Source: Firmicutes bacterium OM04-13BH
Lineage (GTDB): Bacteria > Bacillota > Clostridia > Lachnospirales > Lachnospiraceae
NCBI GenBank assembly: GCA_003481745.1
Contig: QULP01000003.1
Span: 124,001-188,000 of the forward strand
DNA: 64,000 bases
Direction: 5' to 3'
A model generated the notes under the pieces. That model did not search any database. It saw only the letters and a list, made by a program, of their open reading frames with translations, and was not told the DNA's origin. Shown piece by piece: positions 19,168 through 28,312 of the stretch. Numbering within the stretch: position 1 is the stretch's first letter; each line of letters begins with the position of its first letter. The position numbers and the translations under genes were made by a program.

Positions 19168-20377
19168 GAATTCCTCTAAGAATTGCCTCTTTTACTTTTT
19201 CTGCTTCTCTTTCCCATGAAGTATTTTTTGCAAATTCCAGACCTTTTTTACGGATTGAAGCTAATTTTTCCGGGTGTTTGAAGTAATCTTCCATTGTATC
19301 TGCAATCTGATTCGGGTCATAATCTACTAAGATAGAATTTTCTTCATTGACAAGCCAGGTGCTGTTTTCTCCTTTCGAGCAGACTGCAACAGAGTTACAA
19401 GCCATAACTTCAAGTGGCAGCAGGGACAGGTTTGTGTTTGAAATAATCAGACACATATCACATTTTACATAAGAATCTGCAAGTACCTGTGGTGTTACAG
19501 TTCCAAGATTCTGATGTGGGAATGGAATTTCATAGTTGCTGACATCCCATCCTGCAAAAATAACCTCTAAGTCCGGCATTTTCTTCCATAATTCATTGAT
19601 TGCCAGCATACCAAGCTCAAAGTCACGTCTTGGAGTAACCGGTCTTGCATAGAAGAATACTCTCGGTTTGTCATCTGTTTTTTCTTTTGGTTTGTAAATC
19701 TTGTCATCGTAAGAGAATAAGAAACTATCTGCTGTCATGCCATAATCGTTTCTCATTACATCTTTTAACCAGTCACCGGCAGTAATTCCACGAAATCCCA
19801 TTTTATAAGTATTTTCTGCAAACTCATATTCTGAACCATGTGCATAGAAATACGGCTCAAAGTCCTGTACAAAATAAAATTTAGAAATGGTATTATTAAA
19901 TCTTCTGACATAGTAAGCAGTGGTCCATGCAGTTGCAACTGTACCGTGTGCAAATCCCATCTGAGATACATCACAGTAAACTTCTACTCTCTCATCTAAC
20001 AGTGGGAAATGCTGTTTTAAGAAACTGCGGATGGACTCATTATCTTTAAATGTCGGAGACATATACAGATAAATTTTGCTGTGAAAACCTAATTTTTCCA
20101 AATTTGATACAAAACGGAAAATTGTGGTATGTCCGCCTGAACCCGGACTCATTTCCGGAATGACCCAGTTTAATGTGATTTTTCCAGTTTTCTTTGCCTC
20201 TTCATACGCCTTTTTATCAAATGGAATTTCTTCTGTATTGACTACAAAATTATAAAATCCAAGCAGATTATTCTTTGGCGGAATCGGTGCAGGTCCGTTT
20301 TTCATACGTTTTAATGTTGCTTTCACGCCATTATTTTTTAAATATCTCATTCCTCTTTCTACTACATTATCGCTCAT
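19139..20377 (-). CDS. WsaF-like rhamnosyltransferase (GT-B fold)
   Basis: 412 aa from the ATG at 20377, which has AAAGGA 7 bases upstream; an upstream GTG at 20395 has no better signal. It contains LNWVIPEMSPGSGGHTTIFR, FVQDFEPYFY, FFYARPVTPRRDFELG and NLSLLPLEVMACN. These match the pattern I know from WsaF, a rhamnosyltransferase of Bacillaceae S-layer glycan assembly. It is consistent with the dTDP-rhamnose genes next door. No membrane segments. Confidence 0.75.
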   Translation of the reverse strand: MSDNVVERGMRYLKNNGVKATLKRMKNGPAPIPPKNNLLGFYNFVVNTEEIPFDKKAYEEAKKTGKITLNWVIPEMSPGSGGHTTIFRFVSNLEKLGFHSKIYLYMSPTFKDNESIRSFLKQHFPLLDERVEVYCDVSQMGFAHGTVATAWTTAYYVRRFNNTISKFYFVQDFEPYFYAHGSEYEFAENTYKMGFRGITAGDWLKDVMRNDYGMTADSFLFSYDDKIYKPKEKTDDKPRVFFYARPVTPRRDFELGMLAINELWKKMPDLEVIFAGWDVSNYEIPFPHQNLGTVTPQVLADSYVKCDMCLIISNTNLSLLPLEVMACNSVAVCSKGENSTWLVNEENSILVDYDPNQIADTMEDYFKHPEKLASIRKKGLEFAKNTSWEREAEKVKEAILRGIHEDEQKIQK

Positions 20378-20405
20378 TCTTTTTTCCTTTCTCACCTAAG
20401 ACCAG

Positions 20406-21377
20406 TTAAGCCTTTCTTTGTCTGTACTGCTGTGAAATATGTTTGTCCAGAAATTTCTGTTTTGCTTCCGAATAAGTATGGTACTTTCCGCCAAGTGTCC
20501 CCCCGACAAAACGGTCGAAATTACGAAATGCGGAGTAAATAGCCCATTTGATTTTTGTTTTCTTTCCAATCGGCTGTTGACGGATGTAAGCACAGTCTCC
20601 TCTGACCTGACGCACCCAAAGACGTGGGAGCTGTCGAAAATGCTGTGCCATCATATACTGATGAATTTCATAGAGACCTTTATATTCATCATAATATCTT
20701 GCAAAGTAAGTACTTAATTTAAAGTTGTGAGAATGATAAACCGGTGCAAACGGGCAGTATACTTTTTTATAACCCAACTCGATCATCTTTCTCGCCCAAA
20801 TCTGATCCTCTGCAAAATTAACATCATCATAAGGATGCTGTTCAAATACATCTCTTCTGACACAGGAATTATTATCTGAGAAGAAAGCAAGTACATGTCG
20901 ATATCCTTCTTCTCTTTCATAGCGTTCCTTATCTTCCATATAAAAAATCGTATTATCAGAACCAAATCCCTGAAATAATCCTTCAATATCTCTCTTATCT
21001 ATAAAATTACAGCCTGGATAAGGATAATGGATTCCAAATCCACCCACCACTTCCGGGTCTTTTTTCATGGCATCAATAAAATTCTGAAGCCAGGTGTCCG
21101 TTGCAGGAAGTGCATCCTGTGTAATAAATACAATATAAGTTCCTGTTCCCTTAGAAGCCCCGTAATTTCTGGTTTTTCCATGTCCAAATTCTGATGCCGG
21201 AATCTGATATAATTTGCACGGATATTTTTTAATTACCTCAAGTGTCTGATCTTTTGAACCGGAATCCACACAGATAACCTCATATTCATAAATGGTTTTC
21301 TGGGAAAATATCATATCCAGCACTTTTTCAAATAAAGAACCTGCATTCTTAGTAGGAATTACAATGGATACGTCCAT
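20406..21377 (-). CDS. GT2-family glycosyltransferase, probable rhamnosyltransferase
   Basis: 323 aa. GT-A motifs: SIVIPTKNAGSLF, VDSGSKDQT, FGHGKTRNYGA and FITQDALP as metal-binding region. The FGHGxTRN motif and QDA variant are frequent in bacterial alpha-rhamnosyltransferases. It is 4 bases upstream of the start of the WsaF-like cistron region and directly downstream of the kinase-like gene. Confidence 0.82.
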   Translation of the reverse strand: MDVSIVIPTKNAGSLFEKVLDMIFSQKTIYEYEVICVDSGSKDQTLEVIKKYPCKLYQIPASEFGHGKTRNYGASKGTGTYIVFITQDALPATDTWLQNFIDAMKKDPEVVGGFGIHYPYPGCNFIDKRDIEGLFQGFGSDNTIFYMEDKERYEREEGYRHVLAFFSDNNSCVRRDVFEQHPYDDVNFAEDQIWARKMIELGYKKVYCPFAPVYHSHNFKLSTYFARYYDEYKGLYEIHQYMMAQHFRQLPRLWVRQVRGDCAYIRQQPIGKKTKIKWAIYSAFRNFDRFVGGTLGGKYHTYSEAKQKFLDKHISQQYRQRKA

Positions 21378-21380
21378 ACA

Positions 21381-22724
21381 TCAATTACCCCTTTTCACTA
21401 TTTTACGTACTTTTTGATACATCTTATAGACTTTTAAATTTTCAAGCTGTCGGATTTTTTCTGCCTGATATTCTACGGTCGCCTGTAAGTCATTTAACTC
21501 TTTTCCAAGTTTGGCTATCCTGGCTTCGTGTGCTGCATTTTTTTCAGTCAGCATCTGTCTCTCATCTTTTAACGCTTTCTCATTCTGAATAAATGTCACC
21601 ATCTGGTCAATGACACCATCATTTCTGCGATAAACCAAATAATCAAATTCGATTTCTTCACATCCACCAAGTGCGATTTCAAGTACCGGTGGTTCTATGA
21701 AATAATAATCATCAATAATCACCAGTTTTGCATTATGAGTAAAATTCAAACTGACTTCCTGTTTTTCTTTCTTTCCGACCAGTTTCCTGATTTTTATAAT
21801 ACTTTTAGAATCCACCGGTTTGAACCGAAGTCTGGTATATTGGTTTGCTTTTAATTGAATCGTTCTCTTAATCTCAGAATGAATGGTCTGCTCGTAGCTG
21901 ATTTCTTCCCATTCTTCACCGGTATCTCCCTCGATACCGATAGAAAAGAACTGTTTCTTATAATCCCATTCACTGACAGGATAAGATTTACAGTGCATTT
22001 TCTGGTACAGATGGGACAGGGCATATTTTTCGCCTTTTCCAGCCACATGTTCTTGGAAGTTCACTTCCATTTGATAATAAACCGGCACTTCTTCCATATC
22101 TACACGGCCAATTGCATAGAGTTCTTCTAACTGACTCTTATCTAAACCGCAGACTGCTTCCTGCAAGAAAATGCTTCTTGCATAGATAAATTCTAATGGA
22201 ATCTCAAAGAAAAAGACCCATTCATAATCTGCCAGCACACATTTTTTACCAAGCAGAAGATTTGCCGGAATCATATCAACATTGGAAATATCTGCCGAAT
22301 GTTGCGCTTCTTTAAACTTTGGAAAGCCAAAAATTTCTTCAAATGCCGGACTGCTCTCGAATGTATGCATTCCTTTTACGGAAAAAATAATCTTTGCAAG
22401 AAAACGATAATCCTCTTTCAAGGCTTCATAGTCATTTGCTTCTGAATGGCGGTGGATTCTTTCTTCTAAGCTTTCCCCCTCCACAAATAAAAAACGGACC
22501 TGACCATTTTCCTCTTTGCATGGACACATTTCCACACCTGAATTTACAAATAATTCCGAAAGCAGTTCTCGGGATTCGACCATCTTTCTTACATGGGCTT
22601 CTCCCTCTTTATGCATCGCTTTTTTTATGACCGATTTTTCTCCGTTTTCTTCTACAATCATCGTTGCAATCTGAAATTTTTTCTGACGGTCTTTTGAAAA
22701 TTTTGAATATAATATCTCAGGCAT
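21381..22724 (-). CDS. Kinase-like protein with C-terminal coiled coil (WbdD-kinase-like)
   Basis: 447 aa. Residues about 15-200 show a eukaryotic-type kinase pattern: Lys34/35 (VIKKA), an acidic EGEAH helix at 40-44, a catalytic-loop-like VDMIPANLLL with Asp150 and Asn155, and a DFG-like ADYEW with Asp166. A middle beta-rich part (240-370) is unassigned. Residues about 380-440 form a heptad-rich coiled coil (KNAAHEARIAKLGKELNDL). The gene overlaps the methyltransferase gene by 8 bases and has a strong AGGAGG. E. coli WbdD is methyltransferase plus kinase plus coiled coil in one chain and caps O-antigen with methyl phosphate. Here the same parts appear split over two cistrons beside wzt. The family call is inferred from motifs. 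Confidence 0.6.
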   Translation of the reverse strand: MPEILYSKFSKDRQKKFQIATMIVEENGEKSVIKKAMHKEGEAHVRKMVESRELLSELFVNSGVEMCPCKEENGQVRFLFVEGESLEERIHRHSEANDYEALKEDYRFLAKIIFSVKGMHTFESSPAFEEIFGFPKFKEAQHSADISNVDMIPANLLLGKKCVLADYEWVFFFEIPLEFIYARSIFLQEAVCGLDKSQLEELYAIGRVDMEEVPVYYQMEVNFQEHVAGKGEKYALSHLYQKMHCKSYPVSEWDYKKQFFSIGIEGDTGEEWEEISYEQTIHSEIKRTIQLKANQYTRLRFKPVDSKSIIKIRKLVGKKEKQEVSLNFTHNAKLVIIDDYYFIEPPVLEIALGGCEEIEFDYLVYRRNDGVIDQMVTFIQNEKALKDERQMLTEKNAAHEARIAKLGKELNDLQATVEYQAEKIRQLENLKVYKMYQKVRKIVKRGN

Positions 22725-23652
22725 TGTTTTCCTCCTTTTTCTGAATTTCTACAAAAAAGGAATTGGAAAAATGCGGGAATAATTCAGCACTAATCATGGT
22801 ATCAAAGGCAAGTCCCTCATCAAAAAGCAACAGACGCTCTGCATCAAAATTTCGGCGGTTATTCCGCAGTTCTCCTTTTTTTGGAAGATAAGAATCTGAA
22901 TAAATGGTTGTTGCAAATTTATAATCCGGATAAGGATAATAGAACCGATAATTGTGATAGCCATTTGCATCGAGCAGTTTCTCTAATTCTCTTTTGCTGA
23001 ATGTCTCTACTCCGGATGTATTTTTATAGCCTTCAATTCCTTCAAACATCCGACCGACATGGTCTTCTTTACAGCCTGCAAAGTATTTTAGTCCCAGCTT
23101 ATTTTCAATTGCCATCAAAATCTTTCCATTCGGTTTTAAATGACGGTTGATTTTATCTAAAAATACCCGATATGGCTCTTCTTCCTGAATATAAGTCTTT
23201 GCATACTCAAACACGCCAATCAAGGTAACATAATCAAAGGTTTCTGTCAGATTATCAGATACCGTATTAAAGTTTCCGACTACAATCTCCAGATTTTCTG
23301 CCTCTTTATTCTTCCATGCATTAATTGAACTTCTCATCTTAGACAGGTCATTTGCCACAACCCGTCCGGCTTTTTTTGCAAGCACACCAGAGATTGCACC
23401 ACATCCGGCTCCGATTTCAAGCACGGAATCTTCCTTTGTTATCGGATACCACTCTAAAATATTCTCTCTTTGCTGTGAAAGATGATACATCACAGCCCAG
23501 TTTTTTTCTTTTAAGATAATATCCTGATACTCTTCAGGTTCGTGATGTTTCACCAGCTCTAACAGATGCTCTTCAATCACACCGTCACTGTAAAAATCCT
23601 GACCTTCATAATAGTCCAGATTTAATGTAACTTTCCCAATCTTTTCGTTCAT
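22717..23652 (-). CDS. SAM-dependent methyltransferase, candidate glycan chain-capping enzyme
   Basis: 311 aa. Class I fold with motif I VLEIGAGCGAISG (residues 77-89), acidic loop VANDLSK, FDYVTLIGVFEY and LKPNGKILMAIEN. An N-terminal extension of about 70 residues includes NWAVMYHLSQQRENIL, which may bind acceptor. It lies between wzt and the kinase-like gene and overlaps the latter by 8 bases, so the two are probably made in fixed ratio. A role in methyl capping of the exported glycan is inferred from position and from the WbdD and WsaE precedents. Confidence 0.75.
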   Translation of the reverse strand: MNEKIGKVTLNLDYYEGQDFYSDGVIEEHLLELVKHHEPEEYQDIILKEKNWAVMYHLSQQRENILEWYPITKEDSVLEIGAGCGAISGVLAKKAGRVVANDLSKMRSSINAWKNKEAENLEIVVGNFNTVSDNLTETFDYVTLIGVFEYAKTYIQEEEPYRVFLDKINRHLKPNGKILMAIENKLGLKYFAGCKEDHVGRMFEGIEGYKNTSGVETFSKRELEKLLDANGYHNYRFYYPYPDYKFATTIYSDSYLPKKGELRNNRRNFDAERLLLFDEGLAFDTMISAELFPHFSNSFFVEIQKKEENNA

Positions 23653-23676
23653 CCCATATAATCCTTCTATTATTTA

Positions 23677-24993
23677 TTATTTCGTTTGTATTGCCCCGTC
23701 ATAAGAAACCGTTGAATTCAAATCAAAGAAACCAAGCGTTCCCTCTTTCTTTGAAAAGACTTCAAGGTGGCAGGCATTATAAAGTCTGTGATAAATCTCC
23801 AAATCATCCCCATTATAACCGGTACAACCAAAAGAAAGAAAATACTGCCCTGGCTGAAGCGTCATAATCTGGTCAAAATTAACGATAACGATCTCCCCTG
23901 CCTTACAGTGTGCCGGTGTATAATTTTCCAACATGGTATTGGTACCTGTAATTTCCGTACCTTTTCTGTCTTTAATCGTATAAGCAAAAATTGGATGGTC
24001 CACATCTTTTTTAAACTGAATCTTCATCTTAATACGGAACTGTTTATTTTTATCTACGGAAGAACTGATTTCTCCCTTATCATTCACAATTGCAAAATCC
24101 ACAATCTCTGCATCCAGACTTCCATAAGAATCCAGATTGCTGTTTAAAGTTAATTTACTCTTCCAGCCTTTTGCTTCCTGTTTTTCTTTCGTTTCTGTTT
24201 CCTGAGTTTCTACCTCTGTAGTTTCTTCCTGTTCTTCGTCCTTTGCACTGTCATCATATTGATTTGCAAGGATTTTCTTATATACATCCACTGCTTCTGC
24301 GGACGTTCCGGTCAGTACATGATGTCCGTGATGAATCAGCATACTTCTTTCACAGTATTTGATAACACTTCCCATATCATGCGTAACAAAAATAATTGTT
24401 TTTCCTGCTTCTTTAAATTCATTGAATTTACGGTAACATTTCGACTGGAAGAAAATATCTCCAACGCTCAATGCTTCATCGACAATCAAAATATCCGGCT
24501 CTACATTGATAGCAACTGCAAATGCAAGGCGGGCAAACATACCGCTCGAATAAGTCTTACATGGCTGATTGATAAAATCGCCAATCTCTGCAAAATTAAT
24601 AATATCATCAAGTTTTGCTGTCATCTCTTCTCTTGAAAACCCAAGCATGGTACCATTCAGATAAATATTTTCAATTCCCGTATATTCCATATTAAAGCCG
24701 GCACCCAATTCAAGAAGCGCACTGATTTTCCCATTGACGGTAACACTTCCGGTTGTCGGACTTAATACACCGGTAATAATCTTTAACAGCGTAGATTTTC
24801 CGGAACCGTTTGTTCCGATAATTCCAACACATTCTCCCTTATGCACATCAAGTGAAATTCCCTCTAAGGCAAAATGATCCTGATGATAGCTCTTATGCGT
24901 AATAGACAGGGATTCTTTCAGCCTGTCTATCGGTTTATCATATAATTTGTATACTTTACTGACATCTTTAATTGATACTACAATATCGTCCAT
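23677..24993 (-). CDS. wzt: Polysaccharide ABC transporter ATPase with C-terminal carbohydrate-binding domain (Wzt)
   Basis: 438 aa. ATPase domain 1-250: Walker A GTNGSGKST (residues 60-68), signature YSSGMFARLAFA (148-159), Walker B ILIVDEALS (168-176). An acidic linker (about 250-275) leads to a beta-sandwich of Wzt_C type (about 285-435) with IKMKIQFKKDVDHPIFAYTI and PGQYFLSFG. In O9a-type systems this domain recognises the capped glycan end, so its presence next to a methyltransferase and a kinase-like protein is meaningful. GGAGG precedes the ATG. Confidence 0.92.
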   Translation of the reverse strand: MDDIVVSIKDVSKVYKLYDKPIDRLKESLSITHKSYHQDHFALEGISLDVHKGECVGIIGTNGSGKSTLLKIITGVLSPTTGSVTVNGKISALLELGAGFNMEYTGIENIYLNGTMLGFSREEMTAKLDDIINFAEIGDFINQPCKTYSSGMFARLAFAVAINVEPDILIVDEALSVGDIFFQSKCYRKFNEFKEAGKTIIFVTHDMGSVIKYCERSMLIHHGHHVLTGTSAEAVDVYKKILANQYDDSAKDEEQEETTEVETQETETKEKQEAKGWKSKLTLNSNLDSYGSLDAEIVDFAIVNDKGEISSSVDKNKQFRIKMKIQFKKDVDHPIFAYTIKDRKGTEITGTNTMLENYTPAHCKAGEIVIVNFDQIMTLQPGQYFLSFGCTGYNGDDLEIYHRLYNACHLEVFSKKEGTLGFFDLNSTVSYDGAIQTK

Positions 24994-25002
24994 GTGTCCC
25001 TC

Positions 25003-25800
25003 CTACAATACATCTGAGAAATGTACTCTTAATCTACGGAATACAGTAAATCCAATCACTCCGATAATTAAAGTTACAACCCAGAAGTAAATCGTCATCT
25101 TTGGTCTCTCAAAGAACCAGATTCCATCCATGAAACTGTCACGATATCCCTGTACAACATAATACAGCGGATTTAATTTTAAAAGAAATTCAACTTTTGC
25201 AGGCATTTTAAACGTTGACATATCCCACATAATCGGGCATGCCCACATACCAACCTGCATCAGGATATTGATAATCGTTCCAAAATCTCTGAAAAACGGT
25301 ACGATGGAACAGGTAAAATAGGCAATCGCAGTAATTAGACAGATTGCGCAGATTGTATAGTAGCCAAGCTGAGCCATCTGAACAATCGGTGTCTTTCCCA
25401 TAATAATATAGATAAAAATCGCAAATGCAATAAAAAACAAATGTACAAATAACGCCGATAAAATTTTTACAAGCGGAAGTACACTGATTTTAAATACGAC
25501 TTTCTTTACCAGATAACTATATTCCATCAAACAGTTGGTTGCATTGATAATTCCCTCTGAAAAGAAAAACCAGGGAATAATACCTGCAATCAGCCACAGC
25601 GCATACGGATATCCGTTTGGCGTATCCATAACGCGAAATCCAAACTGGAAAATAAAAATGTAAATCAAAATTGTAACCATAGGCTGTACAAAGGCCCATA
25701 AAATCCCAAAATAAGAACCTGCATACTTTGTTTTGAAGTCATTTTTACCCAGTTTCCACACCAGGGTCTTGTTTCTCCACAATTCTCTAAATATGTTCAT
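25003..25800 (-). CDS. wzm: Polysaccharide ABC transporter permease (Wzm)
   Basis: 265 aa, six predicted membrane segments, ABC-2 type. An N-terminal amphipathic stretch LVWKLGKNDFKTKYAGSYFG and an FFRDFGTI motif near residue 170 are typical. With Wzt it exports a finished polysaccharide, here probably the rhamnan. It is the first gene of its transcription unit, 9 bases before wzt, behind an extended -10 promoter. Confidence 0.92.
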   Translation of the reverse strand: MNIFRELWRNKTLVWKLGKNDFKTKYAGSYFGILWAFVQPMVTILIYIFIFQFGFRVMDTPNGYPYALWLIAGIIPWFFFSEGIINATNCLMEYSYLVKKVVFKISVLPLVKILSALFVHLFFIAFAIFIYIIMGKTPIVQMAQLGYYTICAICLITAIAYFTCSIVPFFRDFGTIINILMQVGMWACPIMWDMSTFKMPAKVEFLLKLNPLYYVVQGYRDSFMDGIWFFERPKMTIYFWVVTLIIGVIGFTVFRRLRVHFSDVL

Positions 25801-25819
25801 TCTAATCTCCTCTACTTAT

Positions 25820-25837
25820 GGTAAAGTATACTTAACC
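25820..25837. promoter_or_regulatory. Palindrome at the transcript start of the wzm operon, operator candidate
   Basis: 18 bases, GGTAAAGTATACTTAACC, with a perfect 10-base core AAGTATACTT and only one mismatched pair in the flanks. It sits just downstream of the -10 box, at about +1 to +17, where a bound repressor would block the polymerase. Confidence 0.5.
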
Positions 25838-25842
25838 TTTAC

Positions 25843-25871
25843 AATATACCATTTTCTCTTATGAATTTCAA
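25843..25871 (-). promoter_or_regulatory. Promoter of the wzm-wzt rhamnan operon
   Basis: On the minus strand TTGAAA (25866-25871), 17-base spacer, TATATT (25843-25848) with TG one base upstream (extended -10). It lies between a terminator and the wzm start, so the 9-25.8 kb genes appear to form their own unit. Confidence 0.75.
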
Positions 25872-25882
25872 TCGAAAGGATT

Positions 25883-25915
25883 AAAAAATGCCTGTACCCA
25901 AAAAGATACAGACAT
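25883..25915 (-). terminator. Rho-independent terminator ending the upstream polysaccharide operon
   Basis: Read on the minus strand: GATGTCTGTATC, loop, GGTACAGGCAT, then a T6 run. The stem has two G-U pairs. It follows the stop at 25926 by about 10 bases. Confidence 0.75.
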
Positions 25916-25925
25916 CTCATACTTG

Positions 25926-26702
25926 CTATTTGTCAATTCTATAAATACAATACTCATCAATTTTTGCGATTTTTTCGTATTCTTCTTCCGCATACCAGTC
26001 CATGGTATGCTCTTCTGAAAGTACAAGATAATTACAGCCGGAAAGAGCAAGCGCTTCCCGAAAGGTCTCTTTATCCTGTTCTTCATTATTAATCACATCA
26101 TACACAATCGCAGCTTCCATGGTATCGGTTCTTGAATCCTTGCCTGCATCGCGTCCATAAATCAGGTGAATCGACGGGTCATACTGTCTGACATAAGAAA
26201 TCAGCTCATCCGGAACAATTGCCCGAATTTCCTCTCCATCGGCATTTTTTTTCATTGCATCACACACACCAAGCACGGTCTGTGGCAGTTTATAATAATT
26301 GGTTGATTTATGAAATACATCTTTGTTGTAAACCAGCCGACCACTAAAGGCAAGTCCGGACAGCATCAGCACTGCCAGTACCACTGCAAAAAGTCTGTTC
26401 TTTAACTGTGAGATACACGATACAGCAAAATAAGCAATCACAAACGTAATCGGAAGCAGCCAGAACATTCTCCAGTAAACCGTCTTTCCAATTGCATAGT
26501 CCATAATAATTTTTGCCGTATACGGAATCCAGTACAAAATCAGTCCACCAATACAGTACCAAAACAGATAACGGTTATATTTCCTTCTCTCTCTTAAAAA
26601 CAAAAGCAGAACCATACAGCCTAAAAAGAGATACAGGTAAAATCCCTTTCCATTATAATGCTTCCAGAAAAATTTAATCAAATCAAATACTTCACTACTC
26701 AT
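25926..26702 (-). CDS. Membrane protein of unknown function, possible C-terminal half of a GT-C-like protein
   Basis: 258 aa. Four membrane segments (about 20-35, 46-62, 74-93, 102-120) are followed by a soluble, probably extracytoplasmic domain of about 135 residues that ends IDEYCIYRIDK. It overlaps the upstream gene by 4 bases (ATGA). The layout of helices then a soluble tail is that of the second half of some polytopic glycosyltransferases, and the preceding gene supplies only helices. I do not recognise a named family. Confidence 0.6.
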   Translation of the reverse strand: MSSEVFDLIKFFWKHYNGKGFYLYLFLGCMVLLLFLRERRKYNRYLFWYCIGGLILYWIPYTAKIIMDYAIGKTVYWRMFWLLPITFVIAYFAVSCISQLKNRLFAVVLAVLMLSGLAFSGRLVYNKDVFHKSTNYYKLPQTVLGVCDAMKKNADGEEIRAIVPDELISYVRQYDPSIHLIYGRDAGKDSRTDTMEAAIVYDVINNEEQDKETFREALALSGCNYLVLSEEHTMDWYAEEEYEKIAKIDEYCIYRIDK

Positions 26703-27760
26703 CCCATTCCCTCAACTCTTAACAGCAGATAAATTCCTGTCAGTATGATACAAGGAATACATCCAGCCAGCAATTTCCATGCTATTCCTATTTTTCTTGT
26801 CTGTATGATTCCCGCAAATGCCCCAAGCGCCACCATAATCGGTGCTAAGAAAATTCCCATGGAAGAGGTCAGCGCTGCTGCTCCTGTCGTCAGAAAAATC
26901 TGGATAATATCCTGAATTTGATACTCATTTTTATAAGCACAAAGCAGATAATAAAACAACAATGGAAGAATCACTGCTGCCAGGACTGCTTTTCCCTGCC
27001 AGATACGAATCAGTAAAAAAGTAGACATCGTATACACGGAATAATAACCAAATATATTCATCCATGCCAGGAAAAGTAAGAACAATCCTCTCTCTTTTCT
27101 TTTATTTTTCCAGAAAAAACTGCCCAGCAGGTCATAAACAAAATAAGCAACCGGAAGAAAAATCAAAAACATTCCCGTATGTCCCAAAACGGTTGAAGGT
27201 ACTCCATAAAGCCTGCTTAAACCCGCTTCAAAAATTGGAAATGGAGATAATACATAACGGCTTGGAAGGGACTCGTACTCATCTCCTGTATACGCATTGT
27301 ACTGAAACACCGTATCTGTCTCGAGAGTTGTTGACGCCGTCGCTACATAAAAAGCATCATCATCGTCAATGTGTGTGTAAAAAATCCCTGCATACATCTG
27401 AACGACTATTAAGACAACCGCCGGAAGATACCAGAGTCTGCTTCCTTTTTGTTTTTTCGTTTCCTGTTTCTTAAACCGGATTAATCTCATAATAAAATCC
27501 CAGTTTTGAACAATCGAACTGACAAACAGCACCACCGAGATTCCCAGTACCAGCCAGTAAAGCGTATGAAATTTCCATCGAAAGAAAACTGCACACAATG
27601 CCAATATTTCAAATAAAAAGAAAAATAATATCATTCCACCCATAAGCAGTTCTGTAATTTTTTTCGTCCGCTTTGCCGGTGTATGAAATCCTATGACAAT
27701 CAAAAACAACCAAAATGCCACTGTGAACAGTATCATTTTTACAATTGATACAACTTCCAT
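26699..27760 (-). CDS. Polytopic membrane protein of unknown function (paired with the downstream gene)
   Basis: 353 aa, about nine hydrophobic segments. The third loop has YTHIDDDDAFYVATAST, an acidic motif like the catalytic first-loop aspartates of GT-C glycosyltransferases. It ends at TGA inside ATGA, which also starts the next gene. It begins at the ATG immediately after the stop of the small choline-binding protein (TAAATG). Probably a side-chain transferase or part of the polymerisation machinery; no family name assigned. Confidence 0.6.
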   Translation of the reverse strand: MEVVSIVKMILFTVAFWLFLIVIGFHTPAKRTKKITELLMGGMILFFFLFEILALCAVFFRWKFHTLYWLVLGISVVLFVSSIVQNWDFIMRLIRFKKQETKKQKGSRLWYLPAVVLIVVQMYAGIFYTHIDDDDAFYVATASTTLETDTVFQYNAYTGDEYESLPSRYVLSPFPIFEAGLSRLYGVPSTVLGHTGMFLIFLPVAYFVYDLLGSFFWKNKRKERGLFLLFLAWMNIFGYYSVYTMSTFLLIRIWQGKAVLAAVILPLLFYYLLCAYKNEYQIQDIIQIFLTTGAAALTSSMGIFLAPIMVALGAFAGIIQTRKIGIAWKLLAGCIPCIILTGIYLLLRVEGMG

Positions 27761-28264
27761 TTAATCTTTTACCCATTCTCCTGTTTTATTAAAGTGAAAC
27801 GTATGCCCCATCAGGTAACGTTCTGTATTCTTTGCCAGTTTTCCATTCGATTCCAGATAGTACCATTTCTTTTTCCAATGTGTCCAACCGGTTTTCATTC
27901 TTCCACTTGACTCACTTAAAAAATACTCATCTTTCTCGATTTTAATCCAGCCTTTCTGCATCGCACCGGTTTCTTCATCCAGATAGTACCATCCACCACT
28001 TTTCCAAAGCCAGCCTCTTTGCATGACTCCATTGGCATCAAAAAAGTACCATTCCTCTTCGATTTTTGCCCACTGGTCCGTAATCATTGTTCCATCCCAT
28101 AGAAAATATCGGTAAACGGTTTCCCCATCTTCCGTTTCCTGATTTTCGTCTTTTGACCAGTAGCCATCGAGAGAATCCTGCGTATCATCCGCATACACAG
28201 ACTGTGCACCGAACACCATAAAAATCGCACACAGTATCAGCATCCATCGTCTAACTTTCCCCAT
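27761..28264 (-). CDS. Small secreted choline-binding-repeat protein
   Basis: 167 aa. Signal peptide 1-25 ending in VYADD, then about five aromatic repeats of the kind GWxxxxxxWYYLxxxTGxMxxGW, with little other sequence. It is a binding module without a catalytic domain. It lies inside the polysaccharide operon, with its stop directly touching the next start, so it is made with the polymer it may bind. Confidence 0.8.
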   Translation of the reverse strand: MGKVRRWMLILCAIFMVFGAQSVYADDTQDSLDGYWSKDENQETEDGETVYRYFLWDGTMITDQWAKIEEEWYFFDANGVMQRGWLWKSGGWYYLDEETGAMQKGWIKIEKDEYFLSESSGRMKTGWTHWKKKWYYLESNGKLAKNTERYLMGHTFHFNKTGEWVKD

Positions 28265-28312
28265 CCGGTCATATCCTTTCTCATTTATTCCAGCTTTTGT
28301 CCTAACGCTTCT

